Below, one piece after another: positions 1-7,359 of a stretch of DNA of 64,000 nucleotides. The DNA lies in assembly GCA_016281605.1 (NCBI GenBank), contig JAEEJA010000057.1, positions 1 to 64,000 on the forward strand. Direction: 5' to 3'. Position numbers and translations under genes: made by a program. This DNA comes from Lachnospiraceae bacterium (GTDB lineage Bacteria; Bacillota; Clostridia; Lachnospirales; Lachnospiraceae). The notes below the pieces were generated by a model. It saw only the letters and a list, made by a program, of their open reading frames with translations, did no database searches and was not told the DNA's origin. How positions within the stretch are numbered: position 1 is the first letter of the stretch; every line of letters starts with the position of its first letter.

Positions 1-1
1 T

Positions 2-49
2 GACAAAGAGGCTGTGGTTGGAGCCTATTTGAAACCGTCTATGCGGTAG
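2..49 (+). CDS. possible C-terminal tail of an upstream gene (partial)
   Basis: The second frame is open from the window edge and ends in TAG at 47-49, giving a 15-residue tail ending LKPSMR. It has an ordinary residue mix and is followed by about 100 bases before the next gene, so it could be the end of a gene outside the window. Fifteen codons are too few to identify a family, and chance openness cannot be excluded. Confidence 0.25.
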   Translation, partial: DKEAVVGAYLKPSMR

Positions 50-150
50 GAGGACAAAACCAATCCACAGCATCTTCAATAGCATACCCTATACCTATAG
101 AGAAGGTAAAGAATGGGTATGACTATATAATACGAGGAGGATAACATTCA

Positions 151-2988
151 ATGCGAAACTTCAAAAACATTCTAAAGCATTGGAAACAAGCGACTTCAGT
201 CGTGCTTGCTACAGCACTTATGGTAACCGGTTGTTACGTACCTGCTTCGGCAGAGGAAACAAAAACAGAAACAGATAAAAAGCCTATAGTTAGAGAATTT
301 GATGGGGTTTTTGTCGAAAAGATTTCTAACCCAACCGCAGGACAAGGTGAAATAGACGGTCTTATTCCGGGTGGTGACAGGCTAAATAATTACGCATGGT
401 GTATGACAAAAAGAGCGGATAAGGTTTACATAGGAACTATAAGAGGCCTTAGTACTATGGTTTTGGGCCAGTTTGTAGAAGGTCTTGTAGCTACAGGTCT
501 TGAGAAGGTAAAGGCTACCGCAGTTGCTCGGTTTATCACAAAAGACGAGTTTGATTTTTCTATACCTAAAGCAGGTGGATCAATACTCAGTGTTGATATT
601 AATACAGGAGAGATAAAGGAGCTTTACAGGGCAGGTTTAGGAATTTCTTTCAGAAATGCAATTACACACGGAGATAGCGTATATATCGGTTCTTATGCAA
701 ATAATAAGAACAGTATATACAGAGTAGATGGTTCTGATAATGTTGAAGAAATTTACTCCACAGAGTCCGGTACAAGTATGAGAGCTTCCTGTGAGTATGA
801 AGGTGATCTCTACTTTGGAGGAGTTGACTCTACAGAGGAGCTTTCAGAAGAGTGCAAGGATGGTGCAAAGTTAGCAATTCTTAAGCTTAATGAAAGTGAC
901 TTTACATGGGACAGAGTTGCTGATTTTTCGGATTTTGATCCTGCATATGTAAATGATCCTGCTATGAAAAGTGCAATTACAAGCCCTGTATGGGACATAA
1001 TCAGTTATAAGGGCTACATCTATGCCACCCTTCCGGGCAATTCAGGATTTGTTATATATAAGGGACATCCTGCAGCAGATGGAGAGAAAGCCAATAAGTA
1101 CGGATGGTACTGGGAAGAAGTAGTAGGAAAGTTTAACGGAGTAAATAATACCGGAATGGCAGAAAAACCTGAAGGATATGACGGAAAGAACGAAGGTATT
1201 CTTTCAATAGCTGCAACTCCTTATGTATACAAGGATAAGCTCTATATCTTTGACTTTGATAACACTCTTCAGTCTATGCTTTCTGCTGCAAAATCAATAC
1301 TGAGTACAACGCAAGCCTTGGATATTATGGCATCTACACTTAAGCATTCACAGAAGCTTTGGGTACTTAATGATGAAAACGGCAAGTTTGAAGAAGTAGA
1401 GTCATTTAATAATCTCTTAAAGGATACCTGTAATGAGTATGTTTGGAAAGCTGCGGTTTACAATGACGAGCTTTACATAACTACTATGGATGCAGGGGTT
1501 ATATACAGATATCTTACAAGATTTACAGACTTTGATATATCAAAAGAAAAGCTTGACGGCGCATTCGATGAGATAAAGGGAGTTGCAGAAGCAATCAAAG
1601 AGCTTGACCTCTTAAACAGTGATAATGAAAAAATCGCTAAGTTCTCAGGTCTTATCGTAAAGATGTCAGAAATGCTTGAGCAATCTAAGGAAGCGCTTAC
1701 AGCTGAGCAGATGCTGAGCTTCTACTCAACATTTAAAAAACTTCTTGATAAGTTCGCAGAGAAAGCCTCAGATGTTAAGGAATATGCTTCCGGTACGGCA
1801 GCTGCAAGTGATCTTGTAAATGACTTAAAAAATGGTGAAGCTATGAGCAATGATCTTATAAAGATTCTCGCAGCTCTTAGCAGCTTAGACATACTTAATA
1901 AGATTAAGACTATAGCTGGTGCAGCAACAGGTGCAGCGGTTGTTATTAACGAAGCTATAGAAAAGTTCAAAGAAATAAGTAAGATAGCAATAGAAGCTTA
2001 CAATTCCATAGATTGGGATATGCTTAAGGACTATATATATATCAATAAGGTAGTTAGTAACAATGTTCATGGTTTCGACCTCTTAAAGTCTTCTGATGGG
2101 GTTAATTTCGAAGCTGTATTTAATGACGGTCTGGGGGATATGTATAACTACGGTGGTCGTACATTATGTGAGACAGAGACAGGTTTATATATCGGAACTG
2201 CTAATCCTTTCTACGGAGCACAGCTCTACAGATTATCGGAAAAGAAGGCAGTGCCGGAAGCAGAAGTAACAACTCCTTCGGCAGTTGAGCCTACAGAAGA
2301 AGATCAACCAACCGCAGAGCCTGAAAAAGTACCTGTCGAAGAGCCTACGGTTCTTCCGGCAACGGTGCCGGCAATAAAGGTTCCCGCTACTAAGTCTGCA
2401 GTCACAACACCTGCAGCAACAACTGCTTCAGCTATCAATGTATCTAAGAAAGAGGTTGTGGTTGCTCCAAACAAGACAGTTGAGGTAACTTACAGCATTA
2501 CACCGGATGCAGCTTCGAAGGCAGCAGTAAACGTTCTTTCTTCCAATACAAATCTTGTAACTGTTGCAACAGAGGCAGGCATTATAAAGATTACAGCAAC
2601 TGCTAAGTCAGCAAAGAAAAAGGGTAAGAGAGTTAAGGTAAGTATTAACTCCGGTACAGCTTCTCAGATAATCAAGGTTGCAATCAGAAATAAAGCTAAG
2701 AAGGTTAAGCCGGTTAAGAAGACTGTAACCGTAAAGAAGGGTAAAAAAGCAACAGTTAAGTTTAAGATTAAGAAGGCTGAAAACATAAAGAATCTTATAA
2801 CCGATCTTTTCGGCAAAAAAGCAAAGAAGGCTGCAAAGATCAAGAAAATTGCCAAAGTAAAGAAGGTTAAGCTTAAGGATAATATAATTAAGGTTACCCT
2901 TAAGGCTAAGAAGAAAGGTAGTGCTAAGCTTAAGCTTAAGCTAAATAAGAAGGCTAAGGCTTCAATGAAGGTAAATGTAGTGAAGTGA
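151..2988 (+). CDS. secreted propeller-like surface protein with lysine-rich C-terminal domains (945 aa)
   Basis: The gene starts at an ATG ten bases after an AGGAGG at 135-140. The N-terminus is an export signal: basic start, hydrophobic core, then VTGC (a weak lipobox) followed by an ASA-EE signal peptidase I-like site, so lipoprotein or secreted form is undecided. Residues about 60-460 contain repeated short motifs such as DKVYIGT, DSVYIGS and DKLYIFD, the look of a beta-propeller; a helical insertion (about 460-640) precedes a last blade-like stretch. A Pro/Thr/Glu linker (about 705-760) leads to two Ig-like beta segments very rich in Lys (KK repeats) and a terminus ending in KVNVVK. The tail resembles those of the genes at 54062 and 57511. 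A surface-exposed binding role is inferred; the specific ligand or enzyme activity is unknown. Confidence 0.85.
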   Translation: MRNFKNILKHWKQATSVVLATALMVTGCYVPASAEETKTETDKKPIVREFDGVFVEKISNPTAGQGEIDGLIPGGDRLNNYAWCMTKRADKVYIGTIRGLSTMVLGQFVEGLVATGLEKVKATAVARFITKDEFDFSIPKAGGSILSVDINTGEIKELYRAGLGISFRNAITHGDSVYIGSYANNKNSIYRVDGSDNVEEIYSTESGTSMRASCEYEGDLYFGGVDSTEELSEECKDGAKLAILKLNESDFTWDRVADFSDFDPAYVNDPAMKSAITSPVWDIISYKGYIYATLPGNSGFVIYKGHPAADGEKANKYGWYWEEVVGKFNGVNNTGMAEKPEGYDGKNEGILSIAATPYVYKDKLYIFDFDNTLQSMLSAAKSILSTTQALDIMASTLKHSQKLWVLNDENGKFEEVESFNNLLKDTCNEYVWKAAVYNDELYITTMDAGVIYRYLTRFTDFDISKEKLDGAFDEIKGVAEAIKELDLLNSDNEKIAKFSGLIVKMSEMLEQSKEALTAEQMLSFYSTFKKLLDKFAEKASDVKEYASGTAAASDLVNDLKNGEAMSNDLIKILAALSSLDILNKIKTIAGAATGAAVVINEAIEKFKEISKIAIEAYNSIDWDMLKDYIYINKVVSNNVHGFDLLKSSDGVNFEAVFNDGLGDMYNYGGRTLCETETGLYIGTANPFYGAQLYRLSEKKAVPEAEVTTPSAVEPTEEDQPTAEPEKVPVEEPTVLPATVPAIKVPATKSAVTTPAATTASAINVSKKEVVVAPNKTVEVTYSITPDAASKAAVNVLSSNTNLVTVATEAGIIKITATAKSAKKKGKRVKVSINSGTASQIIKVAIRNKAKKVKPVKKTVTVKKGKKATVKFKIKKAENIKNLITDLFGKKAKKAAKIKKIAKVKKVKLKDNIIKVTLKAKKKGSAKLKLKLNKKAKASMKVNVVK

Positions 2989-3039
2989 TACCTGCATTTT
3001 TAATCACACTTTACAATTTCAAAAAAATGTGATATCATT

Positions 3040-3078
3040 ACCTCCGGTTTTTCGCTTAGAGAAGCCGGAGGTTTTCTA
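3040..3078 (+). terminator. intrinsic terminator after the surface protein gene
   Basis: An 8-bp perfect stem, ACCTCCGG (3040-3047) with CCGGAGGT (3065-3072), encloses a 17-nt loop and is followed by TTTTCTATTTAT. It lies 51 bases after the stop codon at 2988. Confidence 0.8.
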
Positions 3079-3144
3079 TTTATAATGACTGCATGTTTTG
3101 AAAAAAGCGTCTGCAGTAATATAACAGAAAGAAGGAATGAAAAA

Positions 3145-3501
3145 GTGGCAGGTAATCGTAAATTAAAATTATTATATATAATTGATATATTATTAAATAA
3201 TACAGATGAGAATCACGCTGTAAAGATTTCAGATATTATAGAATCACTTTCAAAGCTGGGAATTAAGGCTGAAAGAAAAAGTCTTTATGATGACATTAAG
3301 GCTCTCAAGGAGTATGGTCTTGACATAGAGGGTTACAATGAAGGTAAGTCATATTACTATTATATTAAGTCGAGATTATTTGATAAGGATGAAATCTCCC
3401 TTATGATAAAGGCTATAGATAAGGCTGACTTTATAGATAAGGCTAAAAAGGAAAGACTTGCTGAAAAATGTCTCTGTCTGCTTAGCGTGAACGAAAGATA
3501 A
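3145..3501 (+). CDS. short HTH_11-type DNA-binding protein (118 aa)
   Basis: A GTG start at 3145 is preferred over the upstream ATG at 3085 because GAAGGA sits eight bases before it and the extra 20 residues are not family-like. The protein opens with NRKLKLLYIIDILL, then a winged-helix segment with RKSLYDDIKALKEYG, the recognition-helix pattern of the HTH_11/DeoR-like N-terminus found on WYL-domain regulators. Full WYL regulators are about 300 residues; this one stops after the linker helices (FDKDEISLMIKAI), so it lacks the WYL effector domain. It may be a small stand-alone family member or a truncation. No target is evident. Confidence 0.75.
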   Translation: MAGNRKLKLLYIIDILLNNTDENHAVKISDIIESLSKLGIKAERKSLYDDIKALKEYGLDIEGYNEGKSYYYYIKSRLFDKDEISLMIKAIDKADFIDKAKKERLAEKCLCLLSVNER

Positions 3502-3540
3502 AAAGTCAAAAAGTTAAATAGAATCTTTTTTTAAATTTGC

Positions 3541-3569
3541 TTGCATTTTTAAAATTGTTGTTATATAAT
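3541..3569 (+). promoter_or_regulatory. sigma-A promoter for tRNA-Arg
   Basis: TTGCAT (3541-3546), a 17-base spacer and TATAAT (3564-3569) lie about 40 bases upstream of the tRNA. Confidence 0.75.
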
Positions 3570-3609
3570 ATCAAAACGTGAGCGAAATAAAAGCTTGCGT
3601 AATTGCTGT

Positions 3610-3683
<74 letters not shown>

Positions 3684-3692
3684 GATTATAAG

Positions 3693-3718
3693 GCCGGAGA
3701 TTATTCTCCGGCTTATTT
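3693..3718 (+). terminator. intrinsic terminator after tRNA-Arg
   Basis: GCCGGAGA (3693-3700) and TCTCCGGC (3705-3712) form an 8-bp stem with a TTAT tetraloop, followed by TTATTT. Confidence 0.8.
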
Positions 3719-3743
3719 ACATTAAAAGGTCACAAGGAAGGTT

Positions 3744-3835
3744 AAATATTTGGTTACCAAAGCATCCGGTAAGTCTTGTAGATAATGATATGGATGAAGA
3801 GGTACAAAAAGAAAGTCAAATATTTGGTTACCAAA
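3744..3835 (+). repeat. two 18-bp direct repeats carrying a palindrome, upstream of murB
   Basis: AAATATTTGGTTACCAAA occurs exactly at 3744-3761 and 3818-3835, 74 bases start to start. Each copy contains the odd-centred palindrome TTTGGT-T-ACCAAA, the shape of a dimeric repressor site. The two copies are in different reading frames, so coding constraint does not explain them. They lie between the tRNA-Arg terminator and the murB start; an operator function is inference. Confidence 0.6.
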
Positions 3836-3852
3836 AGGGGTGCATAAAAATT

Positions 3853-4851
3853 ATGGATAGAAAGATAATCGACCAGATAACAGATATAGTCGGAGCAGAC
3901 TACATAAAGGAAGGAGAACCCTTATGTAATCACTCCACCATAAAAATCGGAGGAATGGCAAAGATTTTTGCAGAGGTAACAGACGAAGATAAATTGTTAA
4001 AGCTTCTTACATATCTTAGGCAGAATAACATCGCTCATATGGTTATAGGAAATGCCAGCAACCTGCTTTTTGATGATGAAGGCTATGATGGAGTTATAAT
4101 CTGTACGGATGTAAAGGATGAAAAAATATCTGAAGTTTTGTTTTTCGATACAAAGAGCACATCCCAGGAGGAACTCGATTCACTCAGAATCAATGCTGAT
4201 ATTAATATATTAAGACAAGAGTACGATCAGATAATGATTGTAGGGTGTGGTGCCAGACTTTCATCCATGGTAAATGCTGCGAAACAAAGGGCTCTTGGTA
4301 ATCTTGAGTTTGCTTCCGGAATTCCCGGAACTGTTGGAGGAGCCGTAGCAATGAATGCCGGTGCCTACGGAAATGAAATAAAGGATTTTATAATAGGAGC
4401 TTTTGTTATAGATAAAGCAAATAATTATTTATATAAAAATACAGATGAACTCAATCTTTCTTACAGAAACAGTGCTGTCCAAAAAGAAGGACTCGTTTGT
4501 GCCAAAGCTGTATTTGGCTTAAATTTAAAGCCCGAAGAAGAAATAAATAACAAGATTAAGGAATTAAATCAAAAAAGACGTGATAAACAGCCACTTGATT
4601 ATCCTAGCTGTGGGTCGGCTTTTAAAAGACCGGAGGGCGCATTTGCCGCACAGCTTATAGATGAAGCAGGATTAAAAGGCTTTAAAGTCGGAGATATGCA
4701 GATTTCCGAAAAGCACGCAGGATTTATGATAAACATAGGCAATGGAAATTCAAAAGATGCAAAGGAACTTTTAAAGCAGGTTCAGGAAAAGGTATATGAA
4801 AATTGTGGCATAAATCTTGAGCCGGAAATCAAAATAATAGATACACACTAA
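3853..4851 (+). CDS. murB: UDP-N-acetylmuramate dehydrogenase
   Basis: MurB reduces UDP-GlcNAc-enolpyruvate to UDP-MurNAc with NADPH and FAD in the cytoplasm. The 332-aa protein has the FAD_binding_4 fold start (STIKIGGMAKIF), the flavin-binding stretch VIGNASNLLF, the GIPGTVGGAVAMNAGAYG signature, and the CGSAFKRP motif with the catalytic Ser, ending EPEIKII. The open frame extends upstream through the tRNA-Arg gene, so that start is impossible; ATG 3853, after GGGGTG at 3836-3841, fits family length. There are 22 bases to rapZ, so murB, rapZ, whiA and the HPr-like gene look co-transcribed, the usual Firmicutes arrangement. Confidence 0.95.
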   Translation: MDRKIIDQITDIVGADYIKEGEPLCNHSTIKIGGMAKIFAEVTDEDKLLKLLTYLRQNNIAHMVIGNASNLLFDDEGYDGVIICTDVKDEKISEVLFFDTKSTSQEELDSLRINADINILRQEYDQIMIVGCGARLSSMVNAAKQRALGNLEFASGIPGTVGGAVAMNAGAYGNEIKDFIIGAFVIDKANNYLYKNTDELNLSYRNSAVQKEGLVCAKAVFGLNLKPEEEINNKIKELNQKRRDKQPLDYPSCGSAFKRPEGAFAAQLIDEAGLKGFKVGDMQISEKHAGFMINIGNGNSKDAKELLKQVQEKVYENCGINLEPEIKIIDTH

Positions 4852-4873
4852 GCTCTTAGAAAAGGAGTCTGTT

Positions 4874-5725
4874 ATGAGAAATGTTATAGTTACGGGAATG
4901 AGCGGAGCCGGTAAAAGTACCGTTATCCACCAGCTTGAAGACATGGGATACTTTTGTGTTGACAATATCCCATTAGAATTAGTTCCAACGCTTGTAAAAA
5001 CATTTGTAAATAATGATAGTATAGAAAAACTTGCAATTGGAATAGATATTAGAAACAGACACGGACTTAGGGAGCTTGAAGGTATACTAAATGCTTTGAA
5101 GGACGATGGGTTCAGATTTGAAATTCTGTTTATGGATGCTGATGATGATACCATACTCAGAAGATATAAGGAAACCAGACGAAGTCACCCTCTTGATTCT
5201 AAGGGAAGAATTGATACTGCCATAAAGTGCGAAAGAGACGAAATTGGTTTTTTAAAGGCCAATGCAGATTATGTTATAGACACATCCAATATGCTTGTGA
5301 GAGTTTTAAAAACTAAGGTTGATAAGCTCTTTAGAGAGGGTAGCGTAGAAGAAAAGTTTCATATTACCATACTTTCATTTGGATTTAAGTATGGCATACC
5401 AAAGGATGCTGATCTGGTTTTTGATGTTAGATTTTTACCAAATCCATTTTATATACAGGAATTAAAAAAGCTCACAGGAAACGATAAGGCAGTATCTGAT
5501 TATGTTATGTCCTTCGAGGCTGCGAGTCAGTTTGAGTTAAAACTCTTTGAGATGCTTGAATTTTTGATTCCCAATTACATAAACGAAGGGAAGAATCAAC
5601 TGGTTGTCGCATGTGGTTGTACCGGTGGAAAACACCGCTCTGTAACCATAGCAAATGAAATAGCAAAGCACCTCGCACAGCTTCCGTACGAAGTCAGTGT
5701 AGAGCATGTAGACATAGAGAAGTAA
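4874..5725 (+). CDS. rapZ: RapZ/YvcJ family nucleotide-binding protein
   Basis: The 283-aa protein is the RNase adapter RapZ (YvcJ in Bacillus). A Walker A motif GMSGAGKS sits at residues 8-15, and a C-terminal domain carries the conserved CGCTGGKHRSV motif. In enterobacteria RapZ binds GlcNAc6P-regulatory sRNAs and controls GlmS; in Firmicutes YvcJ binds and hydrolyses GTP and affects competence and wall physiology. AAAGGAG lies eight bases before the ATG. It is 16 bases upstream of whiA. The yvcK (glmR) gene that often separates these two in Firmicutes is absent here. Confidence 0.93.
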   Translation: MRNVIVTGMSGAGKSTVIHQLEDMGYFCVDNIPLELVPTLVKTFVNNDSIEKLAIGIDIRNRHGLRELEGILNALKDDGFRFEILFMDADDDTILRRYKETRRSHPLDSKGRIDTAIKCERDEIGFLKANADYVIDTSNMLVRVLKTKVDKLFREGSVEEKFHITILSFGFKYGIPKDADLVFDVRFLPNPFYIQELKKLTGNDKAVSDYVMSFEAASQFELKLFEMLEFLIPNYINEGKNQLVVACGCTGGKHRSVTIANEIAKHLAQLPYEVSVEHVDIEK

Positions 5726-5741
5726 AGTAAGGGCGCGTCGT

Positions 5742-6668
5742 ATGTCGTTTTCAAGTGATATAAAACATAGCTTAATAGATGAAATACCAAGTGCAATGCA
5801 CTGTAGAATCGCTGAGTTGCTTGCACTTCTTTCGTTAAATTCGGAGTGTGTAAAAGCATCTACCGATACAAAAAAAATATATATTAAAACCGAAGGCTTG
5901 ACAGTTGCATCAAAATCTTATATTTTATTAAAGAAACTTTTTAAAGTATCTCCACAGGTTTGTGTGAGACGATATAAGAATGGAAATGAAAGCAAATCAT
6001 ACAGGTTGTTGATTTCTAAGGCCGATACAGATAGCATTCTTAAGATGTATACATATACTGACAGCGGTCGATTGCATATGCAGGGTATGATGAAGCTTAT
6101 AGAAAGCACCTGTTGCAAAAAAGCCTTTTTAAGAGGTGTTTTTTTGAGTAGTGGTTCCGTAACTGATCCATCCAAGTCCTATCATCTTGAGATGGTTCTA
6201 CCGGATGAAGCCATGCTACATGCGGTTCTTCATGCCATGAATGCATATGGATTTGAACCGGGAACTGTGCTTAGAGAAAAAAGACTTGTGGTCTACTTAA
6301 AAGACTCTTCAAAGATATCTGATTTTTTGAGTCTCATAGGAGCCGGTAAGGCTATGATGGAGCTTGAGAATATAAAGATTTTAAAAGAAGTAAGAAATAA
6401 TGTTAACCGACAGGTAAACTGCGAAACCGCGAATATTACAAAGACGGTAAGTGCGGCTCATAAGCAGATAGAAGATATAAAACAACTTAAGATGAGTGGA
6501 AATTTTGACAAGCTGACCCCTGCTTTAAGAGAGATTGCAGAGCTTAGGCTTGCTCATCCCGAAGCATCATTATCAGAGCTTGCAAGCATGGTAGGAGATG
6601 GGATAAGTCGGTCGGGCATAAATCATCGACTCAAAAAAATTGCTACAATTGCAGATACTTATCATTAG
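5742..6668 (+). CDS. whiA: WhiA-type DNA-binding regulator
   Basis: The 308-aa product matches WhiA: an N-terminal LAGLIDADG homing-endonuclease-like fold without catalytic residues (starts SFSSDIKHSLIDEI, with CCKKAFLRGVFLSSG in the middle) and a C-terminal helix-turn-helix (LREIAELRLAHPEASLSELASMVG...ISRSGINHRLKKI, with a gap). WhiA controls sporulation genes in Streptomyces and influences cell division and chromosome segregation in Bacillus. The ribosome site is weak (GTAAGG), in line with coupling to rapZ 16 bases upstream. It ends just before a 10-bp tandem repeat. Confidence 0.93.
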   Translation: MSFSSDIKHSLIDEIPSAMHCRIAELLALLSLNSECVKASTDTKKIYIKTEGLTVASKSYILLKKLFKVSPQVCVRRYKNGNESKSYRLLISKADTDSILKMYTYTDSGRLHMQGMMKLIESTCCKKAFLRGVFLSSGSVTDPSKSYHLEMVLPDEAMLHAVLHAMNAYGFEPGTVLREKRLVVYLKDSSKISDFLSLIGAGKAMMELENIKILKEVRNNVNRQVNCETANITKTVSAAHKQIEDIKQLKMSGNFDKLTPALREIAELRLAHPEASLSELASMVGDGISRSGINHRLKKIATIADTYH

Positions 6669-6670
6669 AT

Positions 6671-6716
6671 AATAAAATATAATAAAATATAATAAAATAT
6701 AATAAAATATAATAAA
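6671..6716 (+). repeat. 10-bp tandem repeat between whiA and the HPr-like gene
   Basis: AATAAAATAT is repeated four times without change at 6671-6710, then AATAAA starts a fifth copy. The array sits three bases after the whiA stop and about 20 bases before the next ribosome site. It is A/T only and will not form a strong hairpin. Confidence 0.9.
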
Positions 6717-6750
6717 GACAGATATTGTTAAATGGAAAGGAACAATCAAC

Positions 6751-7017
6751 ATGATCACAGAAAAAATCAAAGTAAACATTCAGAGCGGACTTGAAGCAAG
6801 ACCTATAGCAATGCTTGTTCAGACAGCAAGCCAGTACAACAGCAAGATATACTTAGAACATGCAGATAAAAAGGTAAATGCTAAGAGTATCATGGGGATG
6901 ATGACACTCGGTATAGTATCCGGAGAAAATGTAGTGGTAACCGTAGAGGGAGACGATGAAGCCGAGGCAATGGAAGGTATCCAGAAGTTTTTAAATGCAC
7001 AGGCTGTAGCTAATTAA
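6751..7017 (+). CDS. HPr-like protein with Glu at position 15 (Crh-like)
   Basis: An 88-aa HPr fold protein with AAAGGA ten bases before its ATG. Classical HPr carries phosphate on His15 in the GLHARP motif; here the motif reads SGLEARP, with Glu exactly at residue 15. The HPr kinase target Ser46 is kept in NAKSIMGMM. That combination, and the position after whiA, is what defines Crh in Bacillus (which has Gln15): no role in PTS phosphotransfer, but regulatory through Ser46-P with CcpA and other partners. The annotation as an ordinary phosphocarrier would be misleading. Whether it binds CcpA or HPr kinase here is inferred. Confidence 0.88.
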   Translation: MITEKIKVNIQSGLEARPIAMLVQTASQYNSKIYLEHADKKVNAKSIMGMMTLGIVSGENVVVTVEGDDEAEAMEGIQKFLNAQAVAN

Positions 7018-7060
7018 CTATTTAAAGATACAAAAAACATACGTAATAGTAATTTATTAC

Positions 7061-7090
7061 TTGACAAGATGTCTTTTGGTATGATATATT
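7061..7090 (+). promoter_or_regulatory. promoter of the infC-rpmI-rplT operon
   Basis: TTGACA (7061-7066), 18-base spacer, TATATT (7085-7090). Transcription would start near 7097, leaving a leader of about 260 nt before infC. Confidence 0.7.
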
Positions 7091-7096
7091 TTTAGA

Positions 7097-7359
7097 GCTG
7101 TGTGACGTAAAAGCACAGGGGAAAAGAAGAGTTATCCACTCTCACCTTAGCACGATTGATAAGTGACTCGGGTTATCATATATGTATATTTTATCGGCTT
7201 TAGCCGGTTTTTATGTGATGTGGATAATTGACTTTATCCACATTTTTTCTTTTTAATGTGGATAAGTTATCATTATATATGATAGCTTATTTACATAGAA
7301 AAGAGCAGCGAGCACAGCAAGTGAAAATAATTAAATCACACATAAGGAGGTGTTTTATC
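7097..7359 (+). ncRNA. infC leader with competing terminator/antiterminator pairings
   Basis: The leader holds TTATCCAC at 7132-7139 (in the AGAGT-TATCC-ACTCT hairpin 7128-7142), GTGGATAA at 7220-7227, TTATCCAC at 7234-7241 and GTGGATAA at 7258-7265. The second and third form a 10-bp terminator stem (7218-7227 with 7234-7243) followed by a U-rich run. The first with the second, or the third with the fourth, would prevent it. A further small hairpin, CGGC-TTTA-GCCG (7195-7206), is followed by TTTTT. Firmicutes infC operons are known to be controlled by L20 binding their leader (L20 leader); equivalence here is inferred from position and from the switch architecture, not from a covariance match. 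The same 9-mers TTATCCACA are perfect DnaA boxes. Confidence 0.65.

Noticed and set aside
4-144. Frame 1 open for 46 codons at the window start
   Set aside because: It has a TGA at 1-3, no start codon, and ends inside the ribosome site of the next gene.
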